This document shows, one piece after another, positions 26,154-33,230 of a stretch of DNA of 37,110 nucleotides. The translations under genes were made by a program, and so were the position numbers. The first letter of the stretch is position 1, and every line of letters starts with the position of its first letter. Origin of the DNA: Chloroflexota bacterium (lineage in GTDB: Bacteria; Chloroflexota; Anaerolineae; UBA7937; B3-Chlor); assembly GCA_030613785.1 (NCBI GenBank), contig JAUWLF010000035.1, positions 1 through 37,110 on the forward strand, read 5' to 3'. The notes beneath the pieces were generated by a model. That model saw only the letters and a program-made list of their open reading frames with translations. It made no database searches and was not told where the DNA came from.

Positions 26154-26666
26154 ATGAGCGACGAAGTACACAGGCCAGGACAGCCGGGCTACATACACCC
26201 CCGCGCCCGGCGGGAGCGAGCCCACTTCAGCTCGGATTTCTGGCTGGAGGATGAGGATCCGGAGGAGATCATCGCCCGCGACGAGGCGACCACGACCAGG
26301 CTGGGGGTAGATCCCCAGGAGATGGCTCGCAAGATGGCCTGGGCGGTGAAGCTGTCGCGCCAAAAGGAGCACTACTGCAAGACCTTCACCCAGAACCGGT
26401 TCACCATCTCCAGCGCCTACTATCGCATGATGGTGTGGTGTCCTTTGTGCGAGAGAGAGGGTGGCAACGGGGAACTGCTGATCATCGACAACGTCACTGG
26501 CGAGGAACTCTACTTCCCCTTGATGATGCCCCACCTGGTGTCGGTCCACCACTTCTTTGAGAGCCCCCGCAGCTCATATCGGGTGGAGCCGGAGCAAGCA
26601 CACAGAGCCCTCACGCACTTTGATACACCAGAGGACTTCGTGTACCCGTCCACCAAGAAGGAATGA
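26154..26666 (+). CDS. Hypothetical protein with possible C2H2-like zinc site
   Basis: A 170-aa soluble protein that I do not recognise. The start ATG 26154 is chosen over an upstream open stretch that overlaps the previous gene; its ribosome-binding site is weak. The first 60 residues are charged. The second half has CPLCE (C96, C99) and then HLVSVHHFFE with His at 127, 132 and 133, a Cys2-His2-like spacing. The end, HRALTHFDTPEDFVYPS, has no known motif. It lies 31 bp after the stalk protein, in the same direction, and likely ends that unit. Confidence 0.7.
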   Translation: MSDEVHRPGQPGYIHPRARRERAHFSSDFWLEDEDPEEIIARDEATTTRLGVDPQEMARKMAWAVKLSRQKEHYCKTFTQNRFTISSAYYRMMVWCPLCEREGGNGELLIIDNVTGEELYFPLMMPHLVSVHHFFESPRSSYRVEPEQAHRALTHFDTPEDFVYPSTKKE

Positions 26667-26748
26667 CCTGGTCTGCTACCGGTGGTCCGGCTACTGTAGT
26701 GAAGAAGCAGATCTCCTGGCGTGGTGGGAGAGATGGCGCATCGTGCAA

Positions 26749-26867
26749 CGCAGGCTGCGCAGGACAAGTTGGCAACTTGTCCTACGTCTTGAGCGGAGCT
26801 GTGTGATGCCAGAAGGTCGCCAGGAAATGGAATTTCCTGGCTCAGACCATCAAGTCCCGCTGGGACT
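26749..26867. repeat. Chain of four short perfect hairpins
   Basis: The gene-free stretch 26667-27051 holds four consecutive perfect inverted repeats with 1-3 nt loops: 26749-26759 (5-bp arms, 1-nt loop), 26761-26783 (10-bp arms AGGACAAGTT/AACTTGTCCT, loop GGC), 26820-26840 (9-bp arms CCAGGAAAT/ATTTCCTGG, loop GGA), and 26853-26867 (6-bp arms AGTCCC/GGGACT, loop GCT). None has a clear T run, so a simple terminator is unlikely. They could be a REP-like extragenic element or a structured RNA. No open frame here looks like a protein. Confidence 0.6.
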
Positions 26868-27051
26868 CCATGCGGTGCGTGTGAGAGCTGAGAGTCCCGC
26901 CGCCCGCTGGGTTGCACTCGCTTCAAGTAGCCTAGCACAGGGTTCGATGCGGCCTCCGGCCTACTCACCGTTCGATGAGGTCGGGACGACGCTCACCATA
27001 AATTCAGCGGCTGTATGAGAGGGTCCTCTTCAACACCCTCCTCGGGCATGC

Positions 27052-27080
27052 TTGACGGAGCCTCCTCTTCGTGGTATAAA
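27052..27080 (+). promoter_or_regulatory. Promoter of the first beta-helix gene
   Basis: TTGACG (27052-27057), a 17-bp spacer, TATAAA (27075-27080). The expected +1 is about 27087, leaving a leader of about 147 nt before ATG 27234. That leader contains a nested stem (27098-27103 with 27134-27139, enclosing 27111-27116 with 27120-27125). Confidence 0.75.
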
Positions 27081-27233
27081 TAGAGTAGTACGACCGGCCG
27101 AGTCGCATTCTCAGCCGAGGGCTGACGACCAGCACTCGGGCATCCCTTCCACGCCAGGTAGACTCACGAAGATCAAGCGGATCCACGTTGAGGCAAGCGG
27201 GTTGAACACAGCGGACGGAGGAGGTGTAGAGAG

Positions 27234-28451
27234 ATGAGAAGATATATCTTGGCCATCGTGGCACTCGTCTTCATGCTACTGTTACTGGCGGGGCTGGGAA
27301 GCGCATGGGGTGAGGGCAACACCTACACCGTCAATACCACGAGCTACACGAACGACGGGTCGTGTGACCCTCTGGGCAGTGGCGACTGTACGCTATGGGA
27401 AGCCATCCTGGCGGCCGAGCTCGACCCTCTAATCGACACCGTAGCCTTCGACATCCCCATCACCGACACCAACTACGGCCACAACACCGCCGGCGTGTGG
27501 ACCATCGTTCCCACCACAACTCTGCCTTCCCTCTATCAGACTATCGTAGACGGAACCACCCAGGCCACAAACTATGGCTCTGACACCAACCCCTACGGCC
27601 CGGAGATAGAGATCTCCGGGGAGGGCCAACTGTCAGGGTCATACTTATGGATGATTGGATCCGACAACATCATCAAGGGGTTGGCCATCAACCGTTGCCA
27701 GCAATACGGCCTAGGTGTCACCGGAGATGACAATACCATCATCGGCAACTACATCGGCACCGATGCCACGGGTTCGTCCGACGTCAGCACGACGTCCGAT
27801 GGGATCTTGCTCAGCATGGACGCCGCGAACAACACCATCGGCGGCCCAAGCCAGGCGGACCGCAACGTCATATCCGGCATGGGCGGTGGCATCCGTATTA
27901 GCAGCGCGGGCTCCACGGGCAACGTCATCGAGGGCAACTACATCGGCACCGACCGCACAGGTACCGTGGCGCTAGGGAACGGGTACGGCATCAGGATCCA
28001 CGTCGACGCCGGTGACAACACCATTGGCCCCAACAACGTCATCGCCTTCAACGATACCGGTGTATGGGTCGACGGCGCTGGTACCGACGCCAACACTATC
28101 ACTCAAAACAGCATCCACAGCAACGGAGCCCTGGGTATCGACCTCACCAATGATGCCAATGACCAGGTCACAGCCCCGGTGTTCTCTACGAACAGTTGCA
28201 CTTCCGCAAGTGGCACCGCCCCCATCAGCGCCACCGTGGAGCTGTTCACTGGGCCCGATGACGAGGGCAAGACGTATCTGACCACCGTCTCGGCCGATGG
28301 CTCCGGGATCTGGAGCGCTTCGGGCTTCCTGGCTGACGACGCGTATCTGACCGCCACTGCCACCGATGTCAATGCCAACACCTCGGAGTTCTCCGCTGTC
28401 GCAGGTTGCGGCAACCGCACGTATGTGCCGCTGGCTCTGAAGAGGTACTAG
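27234..28451 (+). CDS. CSLREA-type right-handed beta-helix secreted protein (short paralogue)
   Basis: A 405-aa secreted protein. A signal peptide covers about residues 1-25. The N-terminal module is a degenerate CSLREAI motif (CTLWEAILAAE, preceded by YTVNTTSYTNDGSCD). The centre contains beta-helix rungs of the NNTIGG, NVISG and GNYIGTD type. A C-terminal beta domain ([25 protein letters not shown]) is shared almost verbatim with the 29875-31695 protein, and the last residues are YVPLALKRY. Such proteins are exported surface or matrix proteins; no enzyme site is visible. GAGGAGG precedes ATG 27234. It carries fewer repeat rungs than its paralogue. Confidence 0.88.
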   Translation: MRRYILAIVALVFMLLLLAGLGSAWGEGNTYTVNTTSYTNDGSCDPLGSGDCTLWEAILAAELDPLIDTVAFDIPITDTNYGHNTAGVWTIVPTTTLPSLYQTIVDGTTQATNYGSDTNPYGPEIEISGEGQLSGSYLWMIGSDNIIKGLAINRCQQYGLGVTGDDNTIIGNYIGTDATGSSDVSTTSDGILLSMDAANNTIGGPSQADRNVISGMGGGIRISSAGSTGNVIEGNYIGTDRTGTVALGNGYGIRIHVDAGDNTIGPNNVIAFNDTGVWVDGAGTDANTITQNSIHSNGALGIDLTNDANDQVTAPVFSTNSCTSASGTAPISATVELFTGPDDEGKTYLTTVSADGSGIWSASGFLADDAYLTATATDVNANTSEFSAVAGCGNRTYVPLALKRY

Positions 28452-28682
28452 CCAGTCGCGGAGAGGCTGATCGGCGGTCATGAGGACTTGGTACAGGACC
28501 CCACGGACCGGGCATTCTATAGCTCCACGTTCGAAGCTGCGCTCCAGAGCGATCCCGACTGGATCTTCATCACCACGTGGAACGAGTGGTGGGAGCACAC
28601 CCACATCGAGCCCAGTGAGATGTACGGCGATTTGTACCTGCGCATCACCCGGGAGTTCGTGGAGCAGTGGAAAGGCCTCTGA
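28452..28682 (+). pseudogene. C-terminal remnant of a GH99-like (WbsX-type) glycosidase
   Basis: Directly after the beta-helix stop, and in the same frame, the sequence reads about 76 residues up to TGA 28680-28682. They match the C-terminal end of GH99-like/WbsX proteins (SDPDWIFITTWNEWWEHTHIEPSEMYGD, then YLRITREFVEQW). There is no own start codon near the homologous part and the rest of the enzyme is absent, so this is debris. It might be reached only by read-through of the beta-helix stop codon, which I consider unlikely. Confidence 0.65.
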
Positions 28683-28876
28683 AGTGCGGTTGCGCCAAGT
28701 GCCTCGGCCAATGCTGCGATGATCGTAGCCGAGACCTTTTGATCATGCTTTCCCCTTTTGATCGGGCTCAGGTAGGACTGGTTCACCTGGGAATAGAGGG
28801 ATAGCTGACCCTGCGTGCAACCTCTCGGATCTCTGAGCGTCTTGATTGCAGCGCCGAGCCCGACTGGTTGGTTCAT
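28676..28876 (-). pseudogene. Remnant of an XRE-type helix-turn-helix regulator
   Basis: On the - strand, about 67 residues resemble the Cro/C1 HTH: AAIKTLRDPRGCTQGQLSLYSQVNQSYLSPIKRG and IIAALAEALGA. Several key positions look altered (Pro in the first helix, SPIKRG for the usual SRIERG), the frame then runs on into antisense of the GH99-like remnant, and no ribosome-binding site is obvious. I read it as a decayed regulator, although a short functional protein cannot be excluded. Confidence 0.5.
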
Positions 28877-28915
28877 GCCTCTTCTCGAATGGGTCGTACC
28901 GGGCGCGCGGCAGCG

Positions 28916-29680
28916 CTATTGCTGGATTGCAATGGTCCAGTTGCCATTCGCTGAGATGTCCAACAAGTGTACTCCGGCTTGCCGAATTCCCGTGGCCTTG
29001 CTGCCATCGAACATTCCTACCTCGTTCACAAGCAGATCTACCCTGTGCCCGGTGCTGTCAAGCAGCCAGATGCCGAAGTGTCCAGATCCATCATGTGTCA
29101 TCTGAAATGTCGCTAAGCCTTCCGTGACTGTGAACATAGGTGACACATCTTGACCAAAGCCAGTGAAGGTGAGAGGCGGACCAGGCGCGTCTGGAGGAGT
29201 CGCTGGTTGCTCAGCCAGCACCGTCCAATTGCCATCTGCGGAAACATCTAATATGTAGCTTCCCTCGCGCTCGATTCTCACTGCTTTGGCTCCGTCGAAT
29301 ACACCAATCTCATTCACGAGCAACTCAACATTGTTGCCTTGATCATCCAGTACCCAAATGCCAAAGTGCCCTGTTCCGTCATGAGTGATGCGGAATATCG
29401 CGAGCCTAGGCAGGAGGCGGAACATGGAAGAGGCCTGCTGCCCGTGTCCTGCGAAGTGCTGGGGTTCCGGTGGTGGCGGTTGTGGAGTATTAGTCGGCGT
29501 TGCTATTGGAGTATCAGTGGGCATCGGTGGCGGCGTATTGGTTGCTCGCATGCTCGGTGTGGTTGGCACTTCCTCAGGTGGAGCGGGCGCCGCTGGGCCG
29601 TCCGGCGTCGCTGACGGGCAACATTGGAAGAACAGGGCCAGCAACAGCACGCTCAACCCGGTGATAGTAAGGGTCTTCAT
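28916..29680 (-). CDS. Secreted protein with Pro/Thr linker and a duplicated domain
   Basis: A 254-aa protein of unknown function. A signal peptide-like N-terminus (residues 1-20, LLLALFFQCC, possibly an atypical lipobox) is followed by a Pro/Thr-rich linker (about 24-75). Then come two tandem copies of an ~80-residue beta domain, at 76-158 and 172-254. Both copies share FxGxGQ, SxMF, THDGxGHFGIWxLD, LLVNEVGxFDGxKA and SAxGNWT. A strong AGGAGG site (29687-29694 region) lies before the ATG. Both copies are intact, so duplication is functional rather than decay. Its ribosome-binding site overlaps the end of a DnaE2-like scrap. Confidence 0.8.
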   Translation of the reverse strand: MKTLTITGLSVLLLALFFQCCPSATPDGPAAPAPPEEVPTTPSMRATNTPPPMPTDTPIATPTNTPQPPPPEPQHFAGHGQQASSMFRLLPRLAIFRITHDGTGHFGIWVLDDQGNNVELLVNEIGVFDGAKAVRIEREGSYILDVSADGNWTVLAEQPATPPDAPGPPLTFTGFGQDVSPMFTVTEGLATFQMTHDGSGHFGIWLLDSTGHRVDLLVNEVGMFDGSKATGIRQAGVHLLDISANGNWTIAIQQ

Positions 29681-29683
29681 CTC

Positions 29684-29850
29684 CTATTCCTCCTTTGCTC
29701 CGTAGTCTTCGGGCCTCACAATGACGTTCATCAACCCACCCTCGTCCTCCAGGGTGAAGAAGACGAACCGCTTGGCCGTGGGAGGGCGCTCCCTCACCAC
29801 CACCAGGCCCGCCACCCTCACCTTCTCCCCGTTGCGCTTCCTGTCCCATC
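29684..29850 (-). pseudogene. DnaE2-type polymerase C-terminal OB-fold fragment (copy 1)
   Basis: The - strand reads [16 protein letters not shown] followed by [19 protein letters not shown] and [12 protein letters not shown], then stops. This matches the OB-fold near the C-terminus of error-prone DNA polymerase DnaE2 or DnaE. Only about 52 residues remain and there is no start codon of its own near the homology. It fills the gap between two secreted-protein genes on the same strand; its tail (AKEE, stop) supplies the purine-rich ribosome-binding site of the 29680 gene. It is one of three copies in this window. Confidence 0.7.
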
Positions 29851-29874
29851 GAGGGTGGATAGGAGAAGGCAGGG

Positions 29875-31695
29875 CTAGTACCGCTTCATGACCAGGGGCG
29901 CGAAGACCTGGTGGCAGGTCGCAGGGCCAACCTGCGTGGAGAACTCTGAGGTATTGCCGGCGCCATCGGTAGCCGTGGCGGTGACGTACGTATCCAGCGT
30001 GAAGGAATCCCAGAAGCTCCAATCGCCCCCGCCGTCGGCGGAGACAGTCGTCAGGTAGGTCTTTCCCTCCTCGTCGGGGTCGGTGAAAAGCTCTACAGTG
30101 GCATTATTGGGCGCGGTCCCCCGGTAGAGCAAGCAGCAATCGGCCAAGGCAATGGTAGGTGCCGTCAGTTCAGTGTTGCCTCCACTTAGCAGATCTATGC
30201 CCAGGCCGGCGTTGCTGTGAATGCTGTTCTCAGTAATGGTGTTGCCAGTGGTGGTGGCACCATCGACTCTGACCCCGATGTCATTGAAGGCGATGACGTT
30301 GCCCTCGCCGACAGTGTCCCCACCGATGACGTTGTTCTGCGCGCCACCCCAGAACTTAACGCCAAACCAATCGTTGCCCAGGTCCGAGGAGCCCGAGCTA
30401 TCGGTGCCGATGTAGTTGCCGGAGATGGTGTTGTTCATCGTCCCGCTGCCGTGGATCTCCACTCCGGATCCGTCGTTGCCGGAGATGGTATTCCTCTCCC
30501 CTGGGGTGTCCCCGCCGATAGTGTTGTTGTGAGCGCCATCCGCGATGGTGACTCCAAAGTCACCATTGCCCAGGTCTACTGAGCCTGAGACATCGGTGCC
30601 GATGTAGTTGCCGGAGATGGTGTTGCTCATAGCCTCACTAAGCACGACTTGCACCCCATGATCGTCGTTGCCGGAGATGACATTCCTCTCCGCGGAGGTG
30701 TCCCCGCCGATCATGTTCTGAGAGGCTCGATAGATTAAGACCCCAGTGTAACTGTTGCCGAGGTCTCCTGAACCCGACGCATCGGTGCCGATGTAGTTGC
30801 CGGAGATGGTGTTGCTCATCGTGCTGGTGCCGTGGATCCATACTCCGTTCTCGTCGTTGCCGGAGATGACATTCCCCTCCCCACTGGTGTCACCGCCGAT
30901 GACGGTCTGCTGAGCGCCATTGTGGACCACGACGCCATTGAAACCGTTACCCAGGTCCGAGGAGCCTGCCGCATCGGTGCCGATGTAGTTGCCGGAGATG
31001 GTGTTGCTCATCGCCCCGCTGTCGCGGATCTCCACTCCGTTCCAGTCGTTGCCGGAGATGATGTTCCTCTCAGCAGAGGTGTCCCCGCCGATGAGGTTGT
31101 CCTGGCAACCGCCGATGATATTGACACCGTCGAAAGCGTTCCCCAGATCTAGGTTACCTGTGGCATCCGTGCCGATGTAGTTGCCGGAGATGGTGTTAGC
31201 ATCCCCAACATACGAGATCTGGATACCATGCCAGGGGCAGCGATTGATCACCAGGCCGCGGATCCGGTTATTGTCAGAGGTGATATTCAGGCAGCTTCCG
31301 GAGGCCATGCTGGCCCCAGTGATCTCGATCTCCGGGCCGTCGGGGTTGGTGTCGCCGTTGTAGACCGCCTGCGTGAGGCCATCGATCGTCGTTTCGTCGT
31401 CGCTTAGGTTGGGCAGGGCAGCGGTGAGGGAGATGGTCCAGGTGCCGGTCACGCCGACTTGATAGCCCGAGTCGGTGTTGGGGATATTGAATTCGATGGT
31501 GTCATGACCAGAATTGGCATTGGCGGCATTTATGGCCTCCCTCAGCGAACAGTGGGCTACGTCGCACTTCCCGTCGTCCGTGTCGGAAGTACTATTGACC
31601 GTGAGGGTGCTGGCAGAGACGGTCGCAGTCCCTATGGCCAACAGAAAGCACAGGCCTGCCATCAGCCCTGTGATAGCCAACACATATCTTCTCAT
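29875..31695 (-). CDS. CSLREA-type right-handed beta-helix secreted protein (long paralogue)
   Basis: A 606-aa secreted protein. Signal peptide 1-28, then the N-terminal module with the intact [13 protein letters not shown] motif (about residues 48-60). The centre is built of five near-identical 63-64-residue units beginning [11 protein letters not shown] and containing DLGN, IGGDTS and NVISGND, the coil pattern of a right-handed beta-helix. A C-terminal beta domain ([26 protein letters not shown]) and the ending [10 protein letters not shown] are shared with the convergent paralogue at 27234-28451. GAGGAGGAAGGA precedes the ATG. It probably lies in one unit with the 32321 gene upstream (71-bp gap). 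Confidence 0.9.
   Translation of the reverse strand: MRRYVLAITGLMAGLCFLLAIGTATVSASTLTVNSTSDTDDGKCDVAHCSLREAINAANANSGHDTIEFNIPNTDSGYQVGVTGTWTISLTAALPNLSDDETTIDGLTQAVYNGDTNPDGPEIEITGASMASGSCLNITSDNNRIRGLVINRCPWHGIQISYVGDANTISGNYIGTDATGNLDLGNAFDGVNIIGGCQDNLIGGDTSAERNIISGNDWNGVEIRDSGAMSNTISGNYIGTDAAGSSDLGNGFNGVVVHNGAQQTVIGGDTSGEGNVISGNDENGVWIHGTSTMSNTISGNYIGTDASGSGDLGNSYTGVLIYRASQNMIGGDTSAERNVISGNDDHGVQVVLSEAMSNTISGNYIGTDVSGSVDLGNGDFGVTIADGAHNNTIGGDTPGERNTISGNDGSGVEIHGSGTMNNTISGNYIGTDSSGSSDLGNDWFGVKFWGGAQNNVIGGDTVGEGNVIAFNDIGVRVDGATTTGNTITENSIHSNAGLGIDLLSGGNTELTAPTIALADCCLLYRGTAPNNATVELFTDPDEEGKTYLTTVSADGGGDWSFWDSFTLDTYVTATATDGAGNTSEFSTQVGPATCHQVFAPLVMKRY
30409..31185. repeat. Tandem 192-bp coding repeat in the long beta-helix gene
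   Basis: The sequence GATGTAGTTGCCGGAGATGG (+ strand) recurs at 30409, 30601, 30790, 30982 and 31174: spacings of 192, 189, 192 and 192 bp. Each interval is a multiple of three and encodes one 63-64-residue beta-helix unit on the - strand. The short paralogue does not have this regular array, so the units have been amplified in this gene. Confidence 0.9.
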
Positions 31696-31766
31696 TCCTT
31701 CCTCCTCTCGCTATCGCTCTGGTGACTTATCGTGCTCCGGGGACGGCCAGGCTGGAAAACCTCAGC

Positions 31767-32321
31767 TCACGGCTTACCCGCGTGGTACCAGATTCTCACT
31801 CCATACACTTTGAGGTTGGTATTGTCTGGAATGTAGAGCTGGAGGTAGGCCCCGCGGGCCGTGGTCACCGGATTGTAGTTGAAACTGGTCTCGGTGAAGG
31901 TGCGAGGATCGGTGGGTGAGCTACCACTGGAGCAAACGTATCCCATGAAGACTTCGTTGCCCTGGACCGGATTCGTGCGGAACAAAGTCGCGCAGACGTC
32001 GCCGCCCACAAGGTCGTCGTTCTCGTCGTAAGCATAGAGGGCCATCTTCTCCACCGTGAACTTCTGCCCGCTGCTTGGAAAGACGACGGGGGCGAGGAAA
32101 GTCGCCGGGTAAGTGTCGTGTGAGGTTATGTACTCGCCCACGTTGGTCCAGTTGTGGCCATCCTGATTCGGATGGAACCATCCTGCGGGGATCGTGATCT
32201 TCTTCGTTTTGACTGCGGCCCGTGGCCTGCTATCAGGCGCGGCCCACACCACTCCCACCAGGGTGGCTATCAGAAGCGCACCCAACAGCACCGCTGCCCA
32301 TGACTTCTGCACCTTTTTCAT
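31767..32321 (-). CDS. Secreted hypothetical protein
   Basis: A 184-aa protein with a clear signal peptide (MKKVQKSWAAVLLGALL, cleavage probably after VVWAA near residue 28). The mature part is beta-rich with many aromatic and Gly residues (FHPNQDGHNWTNVGEYI, LYAYDENDDLVGGDVC, ending VYGVRIWYHAGKP) and two Cys. I do not recognise the family. AAGGAGAAAGAG precedes ATG 32321. A degraded second copy of its signal-peptide region lies upstream at 32513-32608, and a strong leftward promoter lies at 32779-32807. Confidence 0.78.
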   Translation of the reverse strand: MKKVQKSWAAVLLGALLIATLVGVVWAAPDSRPRAAVKTKKITIPAGWFHPNQDGHNWTNVGEYITSHDTYPATFLAPVVFPSSGQKFTVEKMALYAYDENDDLVGGDVCATLFRTNPVQGNEVFMGYVCSSGSSPTDPRTFTETSFNYNPVTTARGAYLQLYIPDNTNLKVYGVRIWYHAGKP

Positions 32322-32512
32322 CTCTTTCTCCTTTCAGTTGAACATCCTTCCGTCGTCCTTCGTCCAAGGTCCCCTCTCTTTGCTCCCCACGACGCCGTTT
32401 CCTCCCACGTTCAAATCGAGGTGAACTCACTACGCGTCGGTCACACGAGTTGGTGCTGACTTGTTCGGTTTCCACCTCCTTCCTGGCGCAGGTAGCGCTC
32501 CGGCCCCGGCCC

Positions 32513-32608
32513 GTGGCCTGCCATTAGGCCCGGCCCACACCCCTCCCACCACGATGGCCATCAGAAGCGGACCCAACAGCGCCGCTGGGACTGTCTTCGC
32601 CCTGAAAT
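32513..32608 (-). pseudogene. Remnant copy of the signal-peptide region of the 31767-32321 gene
   Basis: The - strand reads ALLGPLLMAIVVGGVWAGP then NGRPRAG, which aligns at DNA and protein level with the signal peptide of the intact gene (ALLGALLIATLVGVVWAAP, DSRPRAA). The + strand shows it as two nearly matching blocks at 32219-32305 and 32511-32597, about 292 bp apart. The initiator and the mature domain are missing. It marks an old tandem duplication. Confidence 0.7.
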
Positions 32609-32614
32609 GGACAA

Positions 32615-32655
32615 AGCGCCAACCTTCTCCTGACTGGACGAGAACGGTTGGCGCT
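32615..32655. repeat. Long stem-loop between promoter and secreted gene
   Basis: AGCGCCAACC (32615-32624) pairs with GGTTGGCGCT (32646-32655), and the inner TTCTC (32625-32629) pairs with GAGAA (32640-32644) across a one-base bulge, giving a 15-bp stem and a 10-nt loop. Leftward, the stem is followed by only a short T-rich stretch (TTTGTCC), so termination is possible but weak. It stands in the leader between the promoter at 32779-32807 and the secreted gene starting at 32321, so it could attenuate. Confidence 0.65.
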
Positions 32656-32778
32656 CCTTAGGGCACTACGTGCTCCCCTGGCTGCAAGCCTCAGTGCGGC
32701 CCCTGACGGCGGGGTGTCAGGAATACACGAACTACTACTGGATAGTGATCTCTATACAGATGGTGCAACTCCACCTCA

Positions 32779-32807
32779 ATAATACATCAGCCAGGCGGCT
32801 TTGTCAA
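32779..32807 (-). promoter_or_regulatory. Leftward consensus promoter for the secreted-protein cluster
   Basis: Read on the - strand: TTGACA (32807-32802), a 17-bp spacer, TATTAT (32784-32779). Eleven of twelve bases fit consensus. The predicted +1 is about 32772. The first intact gene leftward starts at 32321, so the leader would be about 450 nt and includes the stem-loop 32615-32655 and the signal-peptide remnant. The rest of 32322-32903 shows no other gene. Confidence 0.75.
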
Positions 32808-32903
32808 GCCCCCGTATTCACTCACCCCCCATCTTCCGGCCGCGAGCAGGTGTTGCAGGTGCGCTCTGCAAAGTGCAGGGTGCGCGGAGCAATTGCGAGA
32901 ATG

Positions 32904-33165
32904 CTACATCCCCACCGCTGCCTGCGCCAGCACGTTGAGAATCCCCCTTTGCTTCTGTATCGTCCCCTCCACGATCAGTAGGAAGCAGTTGCGCAGCACC
33001 TTGTAGCACCGCTCATAGGCGTCGGGCTTCACAATCACGTTCATCAAACCGTCCTCGTCCTCCAGGGTGATGAAGACGAACCCCTTGGCCGTGGGAGGTC
33101 GTTGCCCGGGCACCACCTCACCCGGCGTGCCTGTCCTCTCTCGGTTGCGCTTCCGTTCCACGTTC
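32904..33165 (-). pseudogene. DnaE2-type polymerase C-terminal OB-fold fragment (copy 2)
   Basis: The - strand encodes ERKRNRER, a low-similarity link, then RPPTAKGFVFITLEDEDG, LMNVIVKPDAYERCYKVLRN and FLLIVEGTIQ to LNVLAQAAVGM and a stop. This is about 85 residues of the C-terminal OB-fold region of DnaE2-type polymerases. It shares an uninterrupted 41-bp identity with copy 3 (32959-32999 against 34584-34624). There is no catalytic domain and no plausible start at the homologous part. It lies immediately upstream of, and opposite to, the ABM-like gene. Confidence 0.72.
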
Positions 33166-33173
33166 GTGATAAT
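33145..33173 (+). promoter_or_regulatory. Possible promoter of the ABM-like gene
   Basis: TTGCGC (33145-33150), a 17-bp spacer, GATAAT (33168-33173). Nine of twelve bases fit consensus, and it lies inside the edge of DnaE2 fragment 2. The expected +1 is near 33180, about 50 nt before ATG 33231. Confidence 0.4.
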
Positions 33174-33230
33174 CCGGGTGCTACGCAAGCGGCTAGTCCC
33201 GCGATCACGATACACAAGGAGGATTTGGAG

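Noticed and set aside
27972..28604. Open frame of 210 codons on the - strand across the short beta-helix gene
   Set aside because: It is antisense to a secreted protein with signal peptide, CSLREA-like motif and paralogue, and its Gly/Val/Asp-rich translation mirrors the repeats.
30409..31185. Regular repeats considered as a CRISPR array
   Set aside because: The period is 189-192 bp, always a multiple of three, and encodes protein repeat units; there are no short repeats with unique spacers and no cas genes.
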